From the NCBI RefSeq assembly GCF_900156645.1, contig NZ_FTOC01000012.1, positions 1 through 59,067 of the forward strand: a stretch of DNA of 59,067 nt. Reading direction: 5' to 3'. Origin of the DNA: Salimicrobium flavidum. Its GTDB lineage: Bacteria; Bacillota; Bacilli; Bacillales; Halobacillaceae. Position numbers and translations under genes: made by a program. Below, piece after piece: positions 1 through 7,108 of this stretch. Within the stretch, counting starts at the first letter, position 1, and each line of letters opens with the position of its first letter. The notes beneath the pieces are model-generated. The model was not told the DNA's origin and did no database searches. It saw only the letters and a list, made by a program, of their open reading frames with translations.

Positions 1-144
1 TTCATCTATGGTGAAACTTTCGAGACGCTTCAGGAGTTAGAGCTGGCCTTATTTGATTATGTCCACTGGTACAATAACATCCGCATTCACGGGACATTAG
101 GCTACCTCACCCCGGCCGCTTATCGCCGGAAACACCTTAATTAA
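1..144 (+). pseudogene. IS3-family transposase OrfB, C-terminal fragment
   Basis: The frame is open from base 1 to a TAA at 142-144 and encodes the last 47 residues of an IS3-family DDE transposase. The segment containing HWYNNIRIHGTLGY and ending in TPAAYR is the typical tail of OrfB that follows the catalytic glutamate. The upstream catalytic core lies outside the window, so it cannot be judged whether the element is intact. It is directly followed by a candidate IS terminal repeat. Confidence 0.85.
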
Positions 145-146
145 AC

Positions 147-166
147 TGTCTAGTTTTGTGTTGACA
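147..166 (+). repeat. Probable right terminal repeat of the IS3-family element
   Basis: The 20 bases TGTCTAGTTTTGTGTTGACA follow the transposase stop by 2 bases, begin with TG and end with CA as IS3 termini do. The partner end is outside the window, so the assignment rests on position and dinucleotide ends only. Confidence 0.5.
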
Positions 167-169
167 ATC

Positions 170-277
170 CATGAAGAACTGGAGACAGTAAGTTCTTACG
201 TGGAAGAGAGGGAAGAAGAATTACGCCTTTTATGTAATATGGAAGTGCCTGAATGGGTAGACATGGAATCCTCGTAG
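170..277 (+). pseudogene. 3' end of an unidentified gene cut by the IS3 element
   Basis: A frame open through the IS end reads HEELETVSSYVEEREEELRL and stops at TAG 275-277. The acidic, helical composition looks like genuine protein-coding sequence. The absence of any start codon with a ribosome binding site after the IS junction suggests the 3' remnant of a gene disrupted by the insertion. I do not recognise the family. Bases 278-383 hold nothing I can identify. Confidence 0.4.
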
Positions 278-383
278 AGAATCAGGAAATATCTATAGGA
301 GAAGGCTCTTCAAGGAAAGAATCGTTTGCATCCCCTATTTTGTTTAGCGAATATCGATTGTTCCCTTATATTTATGTAATATC

Positions 384-415
384 AAAAAAGAAGGAAGACG
401 ATGCTGCCGTCTTCC
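384..415 (-). terminator. Intrinsic terminator of the toxin-antitoxin pair
   Basis: On the minus strand GGAAGACG pairs with CGTCTTCC (arms at 408-415 and 393-400) and is followed by a TTCTTTTTT tract. It lies 28 bases beyond the toxin stop codon. Confidence 0.75.
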
Positions 416-442
416 GTGGGTGAATTTTATGTATGCTATTCA

Positions 443-742
443 CTATAAGTACCGTTTCAGTTCCTTGTAAAACTGTTCCCGCGTACCTGCGTGTAGAATA
501 ATGACAGTATTTCCATCATCGTCTTCGTCAATCGTATACGCCAGCTCGTACCCTGTTTTGTTATGGCGGATGTCATACCCGTAGACCCCTGCGAGGTCCC
601 CTGTTTTCGGTTCGCCCGCCTGATAGGGGTCTAAGCGTATGGTCTCGATCGCATCTTCATACTTACCTTTGAGCTGTTTGTCTTTAATTTTCTTAAAAAA
701 CTTTTTGGCCGGATTCTGGACTCTCAGTTTCGCTTTTTCCAT
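443..742 (-). CDS. RelE/ParE-superfamily toxin
   Basis: A 99-residue basic protein starting at ATG 742, two bases after the antitoxin stop, the usual tight coupling of type II toxin-antitoxin pairs. The core GDLAGVYGYDIRHNKTGYEL and the ending AGTREQFYKELKRYL match the RelE/ParE fold, whose members act as mRNA interferases or gyrase poisons; which activity applies cannot be read from sequence. An upstream in-frame extension to 817 lies inside the antitoxin gene and lacks support. The reading frame is intact, so the pair may be functional. It sits among IS remnants, consistent with horizontal acquisition. Confidence 0.75.
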   Translation of the reverse strand: MEKAKLRVQNPAKKFFKKIKDKQLKGKYEDAIETIRLDPYQAGEPKTGDLAGVYGYDIRHNKTGYELAYTIDEDDDGNTVIILHAGTREQFYKELKRYL

Positions 743-744
743 GG

Positions 745-1092
745 CTATTCGTCCTCTTCGAACAGGTCCGACACAGAATCCACGTCCTCTGCGTTTTCCT
801 GAGCGTCCTTGATCCACGCTTCGACTGCAGGACGTATATTGTTCTTCCGACGGTTGAATTCCTGGAGCAGTTCATCCCCTCCGTATCCTTCATCGATCAG
901 GTCCTTCAGGATAAACTCCGAGAAGTCGTCATTGTTTTCTCGCACTGGGGTGATAACAATTTTATTCCCCTCCAGCTCGATATTCGCTTCGGTATCCATT
1001 TCAAGATAATCGTAATATTCTTTCGGGACGGTGATTTGGCGTTTGTTGGATATAGCTATACGGCGCGACTTTTTCCTAGGTCCTTGAGCCAT
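745..1092 (-). CDS. AbrB/MazE/SpoVT-type antitoxin
   Basis: A 115-residue protein whose N-terminal part (SRRIAISNKRQITVPKEYYD) is a swapped-hairpin AbrB DNA-binding domain. The acidic C-terminal half, ending VSDLFEEDE, is suited to wrapping a basic toxin. ATG 1092 has an AAGGAGG about nine bases upstream. A second in-frame ATG at 1128 has its own AAGGAGG at the same spacing, giving a possible 127-residue form. It is followed at once by the RelE-like toxin, and is presumably antitoxin and autorepressor of the pair. AbrB-type antitoxins paired with RelE-fold toxins are known from PrlF-YhaV. Confidence 0.75.
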   Translation of the reverse strand: MAQGPRKKSRRIAISNKRQITVPKEYYDYLEMDTEANIELEGNKIVITPVRENNDDFSEFILKDLIDEGYGGDELLQEFNRRKNNIRPAVEAWIKDAQENAEDVDSVSDLFEEDE

Positions 1093-1164
1093 ATCTCCAC
1101 TCCTCCTTACAGTTTCCTCTATAGCCATCAGTATACCCCTCCTTCTTCCAAGTATTCACGTTTC

Positions 1165-1219
1165 CCTAGAAACGAGAAAAATCATTTCTTTGTTTCTAGG
1201 ATTCCTTGTTATAATTATA
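1165..1219 (-). promoter_or_regulatory. Promoter and candidate operator of the toxin-antitoxin pair
   Basis: A perfect 9-bp inverted repeat, CCTAGAAAC at 1165-1173 and GTTTCTAGG at 1192-1200, lies just downstream of a TATAAT-like -10 (minus strand, 1214-1219). That is where an autorepressing antitoxin would bind. No convincing -35 is visible. Operator function is inferred from placement. Confidence 0.45.
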
Positions 1220-1421
1220 ATACTATTGTATAGGATACGCAAATGCTTCCCGCGATGAAACAGCATTTGAAGGGATAAAGGTAAGAAACTACAACATCCC
1301 ACCCAGCAGGTAAAAAAAACCGGATGCACGCTTCAGGTATTGTTTTCCATAGAAGAAGTGCTCTATGATACGCTTATAGTAAAGAAGACTTTTACCGTTA
1401 GGATGGAAGGAGAAGAGACTT

Positions 1422-1672
1422 ATGTATAAAATCAATGGTGCTCAGGTAGAACCCGTGGATCCTGATACCTTCGCTTCCCTTCAGTGGAAAGAGAATGACA
1501 TCGAAGAGTTAGTGAGAAAAAATATCGAAATGATCTGTGACGACGAAGAATCCATGTTGATTGTAGGAAAACAAGTACGAAATGAAAGTTCTGGTATTAG
1601 TGATCTCACTGCGATTGACAACAATGGAAGCCTGGTATTGATTGAAATTAAATGGGATCGTAAAGATATCCT
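1422..1672 (+). pseudogene. PD-(D/E)XK nuclease-like protein (DUF91-like), truncated
   Basis: ATG 1422 follows a GGAAGGAGAAG ribosome binding site. About 83 residues are native. They contain ISDLTAID followed by SLVLIEIKWDRKD, the D...(D/E)xK spacing of the restriction-endonuclease-like core seen in DUF91/NucS-type proteins. At about base 1672 the frame runs into the antisense of an IS21 transposase gene and ends at 1790 with unrelated sequence, so the C-terminal half is lost. A possible promoter (TTGTTT, 18 bases, TATGAT) lies near 1339-1368. Confidence 0.6.
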
Positions 1673-1962
1673 TCGAAACCATCATCCTTCAACAATTGCC
1701 ATATACGTTTGGCAGTCCTTCGGTATTTTTTCTTTTTCTTCAAGTCATCCTTCAGCCATTCATCAATCGTCGGCTTTACGGGATCCATGACGGGGGCTGG
1801 TTGATTCTTTTTTGTTTTGACCGAAGGACGAAATGTTTCCTGATCTGCGTACTTCTTTACCGTGCGGACATCCGTATTCGTCCTTCTGGCCACATCCGAG
1901 TAGCTGCATCCTTTTTTGTTTACTTCTTTCCTGATATACTTAATGTCAGTCACTTCTAACAT
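1672..1962 (-). pseudogene. istA: IS21-family transposase IstA, N-terminal remnant
   Basis: From ATG 1962 the frame gives about 97 residues of an IstA transposase: an HTH with CSYSDVARRTNTDVRTVKKY, then PTIDEWLKDDLKKKKKYRR and AKRIWQLLKDD. The match ends near GFEG at about base 1672, where the frame enters the interrupted nuclease-like gene and stops at 1648. The rest of istA and all of istB are absent. The leader up to about 2050 is probably the left end of the element, but I cannot define its terminal repeat. Confidence 0.75.
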
Positions 1963-2070
1963 CTCCTTTACGACCTCCTGTCCTTAATTGGTTGCACAAC
2001 AGGAAGTCTATTGATTTAAGGGATCGTTAGCAAGTGGCTCTTTTTTACGCTTTTTGCCTTCTTTGACAAC

Positions 2071-2763
2071 CTACATAGAAGGACTGCCGAATCTTACATT
2101 TTCATACTGCCATAAACAGTTCTCACACGTTTGATGTTCCTTCGTCGCTTGAGCCATTTGTTTATAAGGGTTGGCTCTGCGAATCTTACACACCAGGTTA
2201 TATTTCTTCATAATACGCCGGATGCGTTTGTGATTCATCACGATGTGTTCGGTGTTCTCCATGATCATTTTGATTTGGAGAGCTCCGACTTTTCCCTGGT
2301 GTTTATGGAATATCTTTTTGATGATTTGATAATCCACCTCCCCTTTCTATTCTCTCTTTTGACGAGCATCCTCTGCATTCAACCAGTTATAATAGCCTGA
2401 TCGACTCACCTTCGCGATCGTACAGAAATACTAGATTAAATGGGGGAATCGATGAGTTCGCACCACTTGTTCAATGATTTGAAGTTTCTCTGATGTCGTT
2501 ATTTCTTCTTCGACTGCCTTTCGTGTTCGTCGAGCTTTTTTACGAAGTCCAATTCTGCCTCTAGATACGCAATACGCGCTTCTGCCTTCTTCAATTTGTC
2601 TTCGAAAGATAGGTCTTTCGAAGAAGCTCGTACTGACGCTCCTTTTCCACGTCGCTCCGTTTAAAATCCTTCTTCTCCGTATTTCTCGAATGTCTTGCGC
2701 CAACGCGTTACACACTGTCCGTTTTTTTCTGCCAATCACCGCCATGTCGAACCCGTGGTCCAC
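2071..2763 (-). mobile_element. Decayed IS3-family element (orfA and orfB remnants)
   Basis: Reading from 2763 down, an orfA coiled-coil tail is present in a shifted frame (SFEDKLKKAEARIAYLEAEL, then KKLDEHERQ). It is followed by an orfB start region (EKLQIIEQVVRTHRFPHLI), an amber codon, FCTIAKVSRSGYYNWLN, a second stop, and MNHKRIRRIMKKYNLVCKIR, all typical of IS150-like OrfB. The match breaks off after KEHQTCENCL near 2095. Two internal stops, a frameshift and the missing DDE domain make it inactive. Confidence 0.8.
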
Positions 2764-2823
2764 AAAAATGTGATAAGGACTTTACCCTTCCTTGGTTATC
2801 CGAGATCATAAAACACAAAAACC

Positions 2824-2864
2824 CCGAATAATGGACACTTTTTTTATTCGTGTCCATTATTCGG
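2824..2864. repeat. Perfect 15-bp inverted repeat
   Basis: CCGAATAATGGACAC at 2824-2838 and its exact complement at 2850-2864 enclose an 11-base T-rich loop. It lies between the IS3 remnant and the diguanylate cyclase gene. It could be a bidirectional terminator or two IS termini abutted head to head; the sequence does not decide. Confidence 0.7.
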
Positions 2865-2987
2865 AGTATAGTTCAGTTGATGAGACCCTTTTTTCTTTTT
2901 ACACAATTATATGGACTCAATAGTTTTGAGTAGAAAAGAATTTACTCTATTCGACCGTTATTGTAGATTATCAGGAGATAGGAGGTT

Positions 2988-4067
2988 TTAAGCTATGCAA
3001 ACCCTGTTCCTACCTCCTTTTTTAGCTTCGTAAAGGGCGGCATCGGCATCACTTATCAATTCAATTGTACTTTCCGTAGTCTCTCTATAACAGGCTAAAC
3101 CGATGGAGACAGTAACATGAATCGTTTCCCCTGTAGTCAAGGAAAATGGATGTATTTCAACGTTTTCACGAATACTTTCACTGATCTGTTCAGCCCGTTC
3201 TGTAGGGCAGTCCAAAAGAATGACCGTAAATTCTTCACCACCATTCCGACTGACAACATCAAAGGAGCGGACGGTATTCTTAAGGATTTCTCCCAATTGG
3301 ATGAGTACCTGATCCCCTTCCTTATGGCCGTACGTATCGTTGACTGTTTTGAAATGGTCTATGTCTATGAACAGAAGAGAGAGCCGTTCGTTTTTTTGTT
3401 TGGCTTGTGAACTGACTTGATTGAATGTCTCATCGAACTTGCGGACATTATTGAGACCGGTAAGCGCATCCGTAGTTGCTTCGGACTTGTAATTATCTAA
3501 CACCTTTTGGTTCTTTCGAACGTATTCGATGATATAGAAGGAAGTGAACCCTGCAGTATATGATAAAATCCAAAAGGAAGGCGCCAAAACTAACATAATA
3601 TTCAAATCCCTTATAAGAAAACTGATGATCACGGTGAAAATGATATTAGAAGCCGTTAGGGCAGTAGAAATTTTTATGCTTCTTCTTACATTCATTAGAT
3701 TAGACAGAACGGTAGCACAAGTAATGAGAATAATCATAATCAAAGCAGCCAGGGAAGAAGGGTTAACTCCAATCATAAAACGCCCTGTTATGATAAGGAA
3801 CATGGTGATGATTCCGGGGAGAGTACCGCCGTAATAAGTAGCAACGATTAATGGTACATGTCTTAAGTCAACGATTGTCTCGCCAAAATCCATGCTATAT
3901 TGCATTAAAACATTACTTAATACTCCTGCTAACAACCCTGCAATTATTTTTCTAGAAACCGAGGATGAGGTCTTGAGAGGGGAATCACTTGTTACTTGTG
4001 TGTAAAGAAATAAAGTTGTAACTAATATTGCTAGATTGGATATCAAATCTTTAATAATCAAAATCAT
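2988..4067 (-). CDS. Membrane diguanylate cyclase (5TMR-LYT sensor + GGDEF)
   Basis: The N-terminal ~200 residues form several hydrophobic segments of the LytS/YhcK 5-transmembrane sensor type, with NVLMQYSMDF and LRHVPLIVATYYGG among the recognisable stretches. The C-terminal GGDEF domain keeps DALTGLNN, the metal-binding FIDIDHFK, the active site GGEEF and an RSFD inhibitory I-site five residues before it. It should make cyclic-di-GMP from GTP and be product-inhibited. ATG 4067 directly abuts GAGGTG; the in-frame TTG at 4061 has better spacing and may be the true start. It stands alone among mobile elements, 50 bp from an IS256-like element. Confidence 0.85.
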   Translation of the reverse strand: MILIIKDLISNLAILVTTLFLYTQVTSDSPLKTSSSVSRKIIAGLLAGVLSNVLMQYSMDFGETIVDLRHVPLIVATYYGGTLPGIITMFLIITGRFMIGVNPSSLAALIMIILITCATVLSNLMNVRRSIKISTALTASNIIFTVIISFLIRDLNIMLVLAPSFWILSYTAGFTSFYIIEYVRKNQKVLDNYKSEATTDALTGLNNVRKFDETFNQVSSQAKQKNERLSLLFIDIDHFKTVNDTYGHKEGDQVLIQLGEILKNTVRSFDVVSRNGGEEFTVILLDCPTERAEQISESIRENVEIHPFSLTTGETIHVTVSIGLACYRETTESTIELISDADAALYEAKKGGRNRVCIA

Positions 4068-4116
4068 CACCTCAAAAAATATAAGACTAGTAAAACACAT
4101 ACATCATACAGGTCCT

Positions 4117-4425
4117 GTCAATAGGTTTGTGTAAAAGCTCTTGAAGACAAAAAAAGAGATAGGGTATCCTCATAGTTAACGACCAAATCAACTAATAAAG
4201 GAGATGCCCTAACCAATGTCTACAAGTATAGGACAAAACAACCTCGAAAATCAATGGGAAGATATGGTCCGTTCCTTCGTTCAGGAGAAGCTGGAAACGA
4301 TCATGAAGGAAGCCCTGAACTTCACGCTATATTTGAGACGCGTTATGGATCCCAAACTGAAAGGGAGAAGGGGGATGAATCTTTCCCCCGAGGGTCGCCC
4401 TACTGTTTTACACAAACCTATTGAC
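4117..4425 (+). mobile_element. Internally deleted IS256-like element (MITE-like)
   Basis: The 20-mer GTCAATAGGTTTGTGTAAAA at 4117-4136 is repeated as a perfect inverted copy at 4406-4425. The 309-bp element between keeps the start of a mutator-type (IS256-family) transposase gene and nothing of its catalytic core. No matching target duplication is obvious. Perfect ends around a gutted interior are the mark of a non-autonomous derivative that could still be moved in trans. Confidence 0.8.
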
Positions 4426-4440
4426 GATACCCTGTTATAA
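4216..4440 (+). pseudogene. IS256-family transposase, N-terminal remnant
   Basis: ATG 4216 is preceded by AAAGGAG. The first ~40 residues (ENQWEDMVRSFVQEKLETIM followed by KEALNF) look like the N terminus of mutator-type transposases. After that the sequence is scrambled by deletion and the frame leaves through the right terminal repeat, ending outside the element. The protein is not expected to function. Confidence 0.65.
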
Positions 4441-4526
4441 GCAACCACAAAACCTAAGCGTATTTTTCCTTATATAATTTAACTTCAGCAATCTTATATA
4501 AGCACTTAAATTTTCCTAAACTAAAC

Positions 4527-4724
4527 CTAATTCAGATTACTAAAGCATCTTGAGCAATATATGATTTGTTCAGAACCCCAGGCTTTTAAAAGAGCATACC
4601 CATTTGTCTTTTTCGGTGTAACAATAATTGCCATCTCCTCATCTTTTTCAACTTCTCTTCCGCAATTTTTGCAAGTAAACTTATCGCCAATAATAAGTAT
4701 CCATCCTCTCGATAAAATTCTTAT
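4527..4724 (-). pseudogene. Small zinc-ribbon protein, start codon lost
   Basis: A 57-residue frame ending at TAG 4527-4529 contains FTCKNCGREVEKDEEM and IIYCSRCFSNLN, two CxxC knuckles expected to bind zinc. The body TPKKTNGYALLKAWGSEQ looks like conserved protein. No ATG, GTG or TTG occurs between the upstream in-frame stop and the first knuckle, while an ATG with a good AGAGG lies one base out of frame near 4710. A frameshift near the start is the simplest reading. Function unknown. Confidence 0.45.
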
Positions 4725-5028
4725 TTAGTAACTTATTAGCTTTCCCTATTAATTACGTGTGAATTAAGAAATCAGTTTCACAATCCAAATTATCTCAAAT
4801 TCAATTCTTCAACTGGCCTGCCCTATACTTAAAAACTCAGTTCCAAGATAAATGCTGAATGAAATGAACCTAGATAGTAAATAATTAACAATCACTAAAT
4901 GGTTATACATTTCATATTATCAATTCTAATTCCGATGATCATTAAATATTCAGCACTCTATTTATCATAATCACGGTTCATAACTTTGGAGTTTTGACAC
5001 CGATGAGCTGATGTGATAACTAATCAGT
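4725..5028. other. AT-rich stretch without recognisable genes
   Basis: About 300 bases of AT-rich sequence between the zinc-ribbon remnant and the prophage debris. I see no coding frame, RNA or repeat I can support. Confidence 0.5.
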
Positions 5029-5234
5029 TTAAAACTCTTCCCCCTCATCAAACTTCACCAGCTTCACTTTCCCTTGCTGAGTAATCACCTTCGTCTCCCC
5101 ATGATCTGGAAAAATGGTGATTTTTTCTTTTTCATTACAGTATACAACACAGAAAGGGGAATTTCCTTCCGGCAAATCCATTTCCAGGTTAAGTTTCCTT
5201 CTTCGATCGTTGCATCGACTTTGTTCAATCGCAT
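5029..5234 (-). pseudogene. XtrA/YqaO-like phage protein, frameshifted
   Basis: ATG 5234 has an AGGTGG eight bases upstream and starts MRLNKVDATIEEGNLTWK. The frame then shifts by one base near 5175 and the match continues as DLPEGNSPFCVVYCNEKEK and PDHGETKVITQQGKVKLVKF, ending DEGEEF at TAA 5029-5031. The HGETK...TQQGKVK segment is characteristic of XtrA/YqaO-like small phage proteins of unknown function. Unless programmed, the shift kills the gene. Confidence 0.65.
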
Positions 5235-5352
5235 TGAGCAGACCACCTATGATATAATAATAAACAGGGAAATTGGTCGAGGGCGCTGCTCTCGGCTTTT
5301 TTTATTCACTCACTTAAAATCCTTCAATTCTGCTCTCTTCACCCAGAACGCC

Positions 5353-5641
5353 TCACCCCCCAAGTATCACGAGACCCTCCTGGCCTTTACCGATCTGCTT
5401 CATCTGCTCTATAATTCGCTTTGCCTCATCCGCATTCGGGCTCAATGCCCGGGGCGACTTCTTATATTGCTTTGGATGCCCCCTTATCTATAAGCTTCTG
5501 CACATGCCTGTGAACCGTAGAGCTACTCTTGATACCTAAACCTTCCCCTATTTCTCTGATAGTCGGAGAGTATCCATGCGTGGCTCTGTGTTCTTCGATA
5601 TAGTTCGTGACATCCTCCTGTCGTCTCGTCAGACTTTTCAT
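5353..5641 (-). pseudogene. LexA-like HTH phage regulator, frameshifted
   Basis: ATG 5641, with GGAGG nine bases upstream, begins MKSLTRRQEDVTNYIEEHRA and continues THGYSPTIREIGEGLGIKSS and STVHRHVQKLIDKG, a LexA-type winged-helix domain. The frame breaks in a run of five G residues near 5485; without an indel it stops at 5462. The shifted frame goes on with HPKQYKKSPRALSPNADEAK and ends at TGA 5353. There is no autocleavage domain. The homopolymer break could also be a sequencing error. Confidence 0.65.
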
Positions 5642-5645
5642 CCAA

Positions 5646-5782
5646 TCAACCCTCCAGTTCCAATACCTCTACTTCGATGCGCGGTCGCTCGCTATAAAGC
5701 TTCTGAACTGTCAGCTGAACGACTTGACTATCATCTTTCCAGATTACTTTGTTCAGACCGTCCTTGAATCCTCGACAAACAT
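5646..5782 (-). pseudogene. RusA-family Holliday junction resolvase, C-terminal remnant
   Basis: The frame GFKDGLNKVIWKDDSQVVQL then TVQKLYSERPRIEVEVLELE ends at TGA 5646-5648, four bases before the LexA-like start. KDDSQVV with a following basic strand is the C-terminal signature of RusA/YqaN resolvases, including one catalytic aspartate. Upstream sequence is not homologous, so most of the gene is gone. Confidence 0.65.
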
Positions 5783-5791
5783 AATCTTTCC

Positions 5792-5980
5792 CCTATAACG
5801 GTTCACGGCTTTCGTCACACGCACGCTTCTCTCTTATTTGAAGCAGGAGTATCTATCAAAGAAGTCCAGGAACGATTAGGACATCGAGACATCCAGACCA
5901 CAATGAATGTTTAGGCTCACGTTACCGATGCTTCGAAGAATAAAAAGGCTAATCTGTTTGCTCAATTTATAGACCAGTAA
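5792..5980 (+). pseudogene. int: Tyrosine recombinase (phage integrase), C-terminal remnant with amber at the catalytic Tyr
   Basis: The frame reads HGFRHTHASLLFEAG, then VSIKEVQERLGHRDIQTTMN, then V-stop-AHVTDASKNKK, ending at TAA 5978-5980. HxxR (HGFRH) and the LGH box are present. The nucleophilic tyrosine, normally Y in YAHVT, is a TAG at 5912-5914. The N-terminal part and core-binding domain are absent. It is the plus-strand edge of the prophage remnant, 47 bp from the rpsI terminator. Confidence 0.85.
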
Positions 5981-6026
5981 GAACGTAAGTGGTCACGAAT
6001 GTGGTCATTTGCCCATTTCAGGCATA

Positions 6027-6062
6027 GAAAAAGCCCTCTTCCCGTGAAAGGGAAAAGGGCTT
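6027..6062 (-). terminator. Terminator of rplM-rpsI
   Basis: On the minus strand AAGCCCTTTTCCC pairs with GGGAAGAGGGCTT across a short loop, followed by a T tract. It starts 14 bases after the rpsI stop codon. Confidence 0.9.
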
Positions 6063-6075
6063 GAAGACTGCCATA

Positions 6076-6468
6076 TTAACGCTTGGAGAACTGTGGTGCA
6101 CGACGTGCTTTCTTAAGACCGTATTTCTTACGCTCTTTCATACGTGCGTCACGAGTCAATAGACCAGCGCGTTTCAGTGGTGTGCGGTATTCAGGGTCCG
6201 CTTCTAGAAGCGCACGTGCTACACCATGACGGATCGCACCTGCCTGACCTGTGAATCCACCACCATCAACGTTTGCATAAATGTCGTAGTTGCCTTCTGT
6301 TTCTGTAACAGCAAGAGGCTGCTTCAGAATTACACGAAGAGTTTCCAGTGGGAAATATTCCTGTGCATCGGTTTTATTTACGATTACTTGGCCGGTTCCT
6401 GGGACTAGACGTACACGTGCTGTAGACTTTTTACGACGTCCCGTACCGGAGTACTGTACTTGTGCCAC
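6076..6468 (-). CDS. rpsI: 30S ribosomal protein S9
   Basis: A 130-residue protein that starts [20 protein letters not shown] and ends QFSKR, the full family length. The basic C-terminal tail of S9 reaches the P-site tRNA in the small subunit. It follows rplM by 21 bases, is served by its own ribosome binding site, and is the last gene of the operon before a strong terminator. Everything beyond it to the left is mobile DNA. Confidence 0.97.
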   Translation of the reverse strand: MAQVQYSGTGRRKKSTARVRLVPGTGQVIVNKTDAQEYFPLETLRVILKQPLAVTETEGNYDIYANVDGGGFTGQAGAIRHGVARALLEADPEYRTPLKRAGLLTRDARMKERKKYGLKKARRAPQFSKR

Positions 6469-6489
6469 TATTGATTGCCTCCTTTATTA

Positions 6490-6927
6490 TTAGCCGCGAA
6501 GTTCGTAAACTTCTGGTTGTTGTGCTTCGTGCTTATGCTCTGATCCAGCATAGACATGAAGTTTCATGCCCATTTTACGTCCAAGGCTTCCTTTTGGCAG
6601 CATGCCTTTGATGGATTTCTCCAGCATACGCTCAGGGAATTTCTCGCGCATTTCGTTAGCGGAGCGAACTTTCAGCCCACCTGGGTGGTTGGAGTGACGA
6701 TAGTATTTCTTATCCTGCCACTTGTTTCCTGTAAGTTCGATTTTTTCTGCATTAATAATAATTACGTTATCACCAGTATCAACGTGTGGAGTGTATGTCG
6801 GTTTGTGCTTTCCGCGAAGGATAGAAGCAACTTCAGTGGATAGACGTCCAAGTGTCTGTCCTGCAGCGTCCACCACATACCATTTGCGCTCCACGTTTGC
6901 TTCATTAGCCATGAATGTCGTACGCAT
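6490..6927 (-). CDS. rplM: 50S ribosomal protein L13
   Basis: ATG 6927 ([20 protein letters not shown]) gives 145 residues, the usual Bacillus length; the frame is open further upstream but that part is leader RNA. L13 is an early assembly protein of the large subunit that binds 23S rRNA domain II. A GGAGG lies just upstream. It forms the classic L13-S9 pair with rpsI and is preceded by an L13 leader and promoter, pointing to autogenous control. Confidence 0.97.
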   Translation of the reverse strand: MRTTFMANEANVERKWYVVDAAGQTLGRLSTEVASILRGKHKPTYTPHVDTGDNVIIINAEKIELTGNKWQDKKYYRHSNHPGGLKVRSANEMREKFPERMLEKSIKGMLPKGSLGRKMGMKLHVYAGSEHKHEAQQPEVYELRG

Positions 6928-6974
6928 GTAGGTTTCCCTCCTAATTTTCATTAAAACTTTACTCTGATTTCGAT

Positions 6975-7030
6975 TTATATTTCAATACGATTAGTTTCCG
7001 GGGCTAATCGTGGTATAGAAATAAAATGCC
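6975..7030 (-). ncRNA. Ribosomal protein L13 leader
   Basis: Between the promoter and rplM the transcript contains CGATTAG...CTAATCG (6988-7010) closing a GC-rich loop, as in the L13 leader motif of Firmicutes. L13 is thought to bind this element to repress its own operon. The assignment rests on position and the hairpin; covariation was not tested. Confidence 0.6.
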
Positions 7031-7039
7031 ACAAGATAT

Positions 7040-7067
7040 AATATAACAATTTTACACCGAATGTCAA
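7040..7067 (-). promoter_or_regulatory. Promoter of rplM-rpsI
   Basis: Minus strand: TTGACA (7062-7067), 16 bases, TATATT (7040-7045); an alternative TATTAT gives 18 bases. It lies downstream of truA, so rplM-rpsI can be transcribed apart from the ecf-truA genes. Confidence 0.8.
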
Positions 7068-7108
7068 GAGGCACACCAGGATTCGTTGCTTTTTTCTTAA
7101 ATAATTCT

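Larger units (their letters stand above)
5029..5980. mobile_element. Remnant of a PBSX/skin-like prophage
   Basis: Four decayed phage-type genes lie together: XtrA-like, LexA-like and RusA-like on the minus strand and an integrase tail on the plus strand, next to the rpsI terminator. RusA and XtrA (YqaN and YqaO in B. subtilis) occur in the early region of skin/PBSX-type elements. Every member is truncated, frameshifted or interrupted by a stop, so the element is dead. I could not identify attachment sites. Confidence 0.7.

Noticed and set aside
5276-5303. Terminator-like GGTCGAGGGCGCTGCTCTCGG with a T tract on the plus strand
   Set aside because: The stem I can draw has only about four good pairs; not enough to call.
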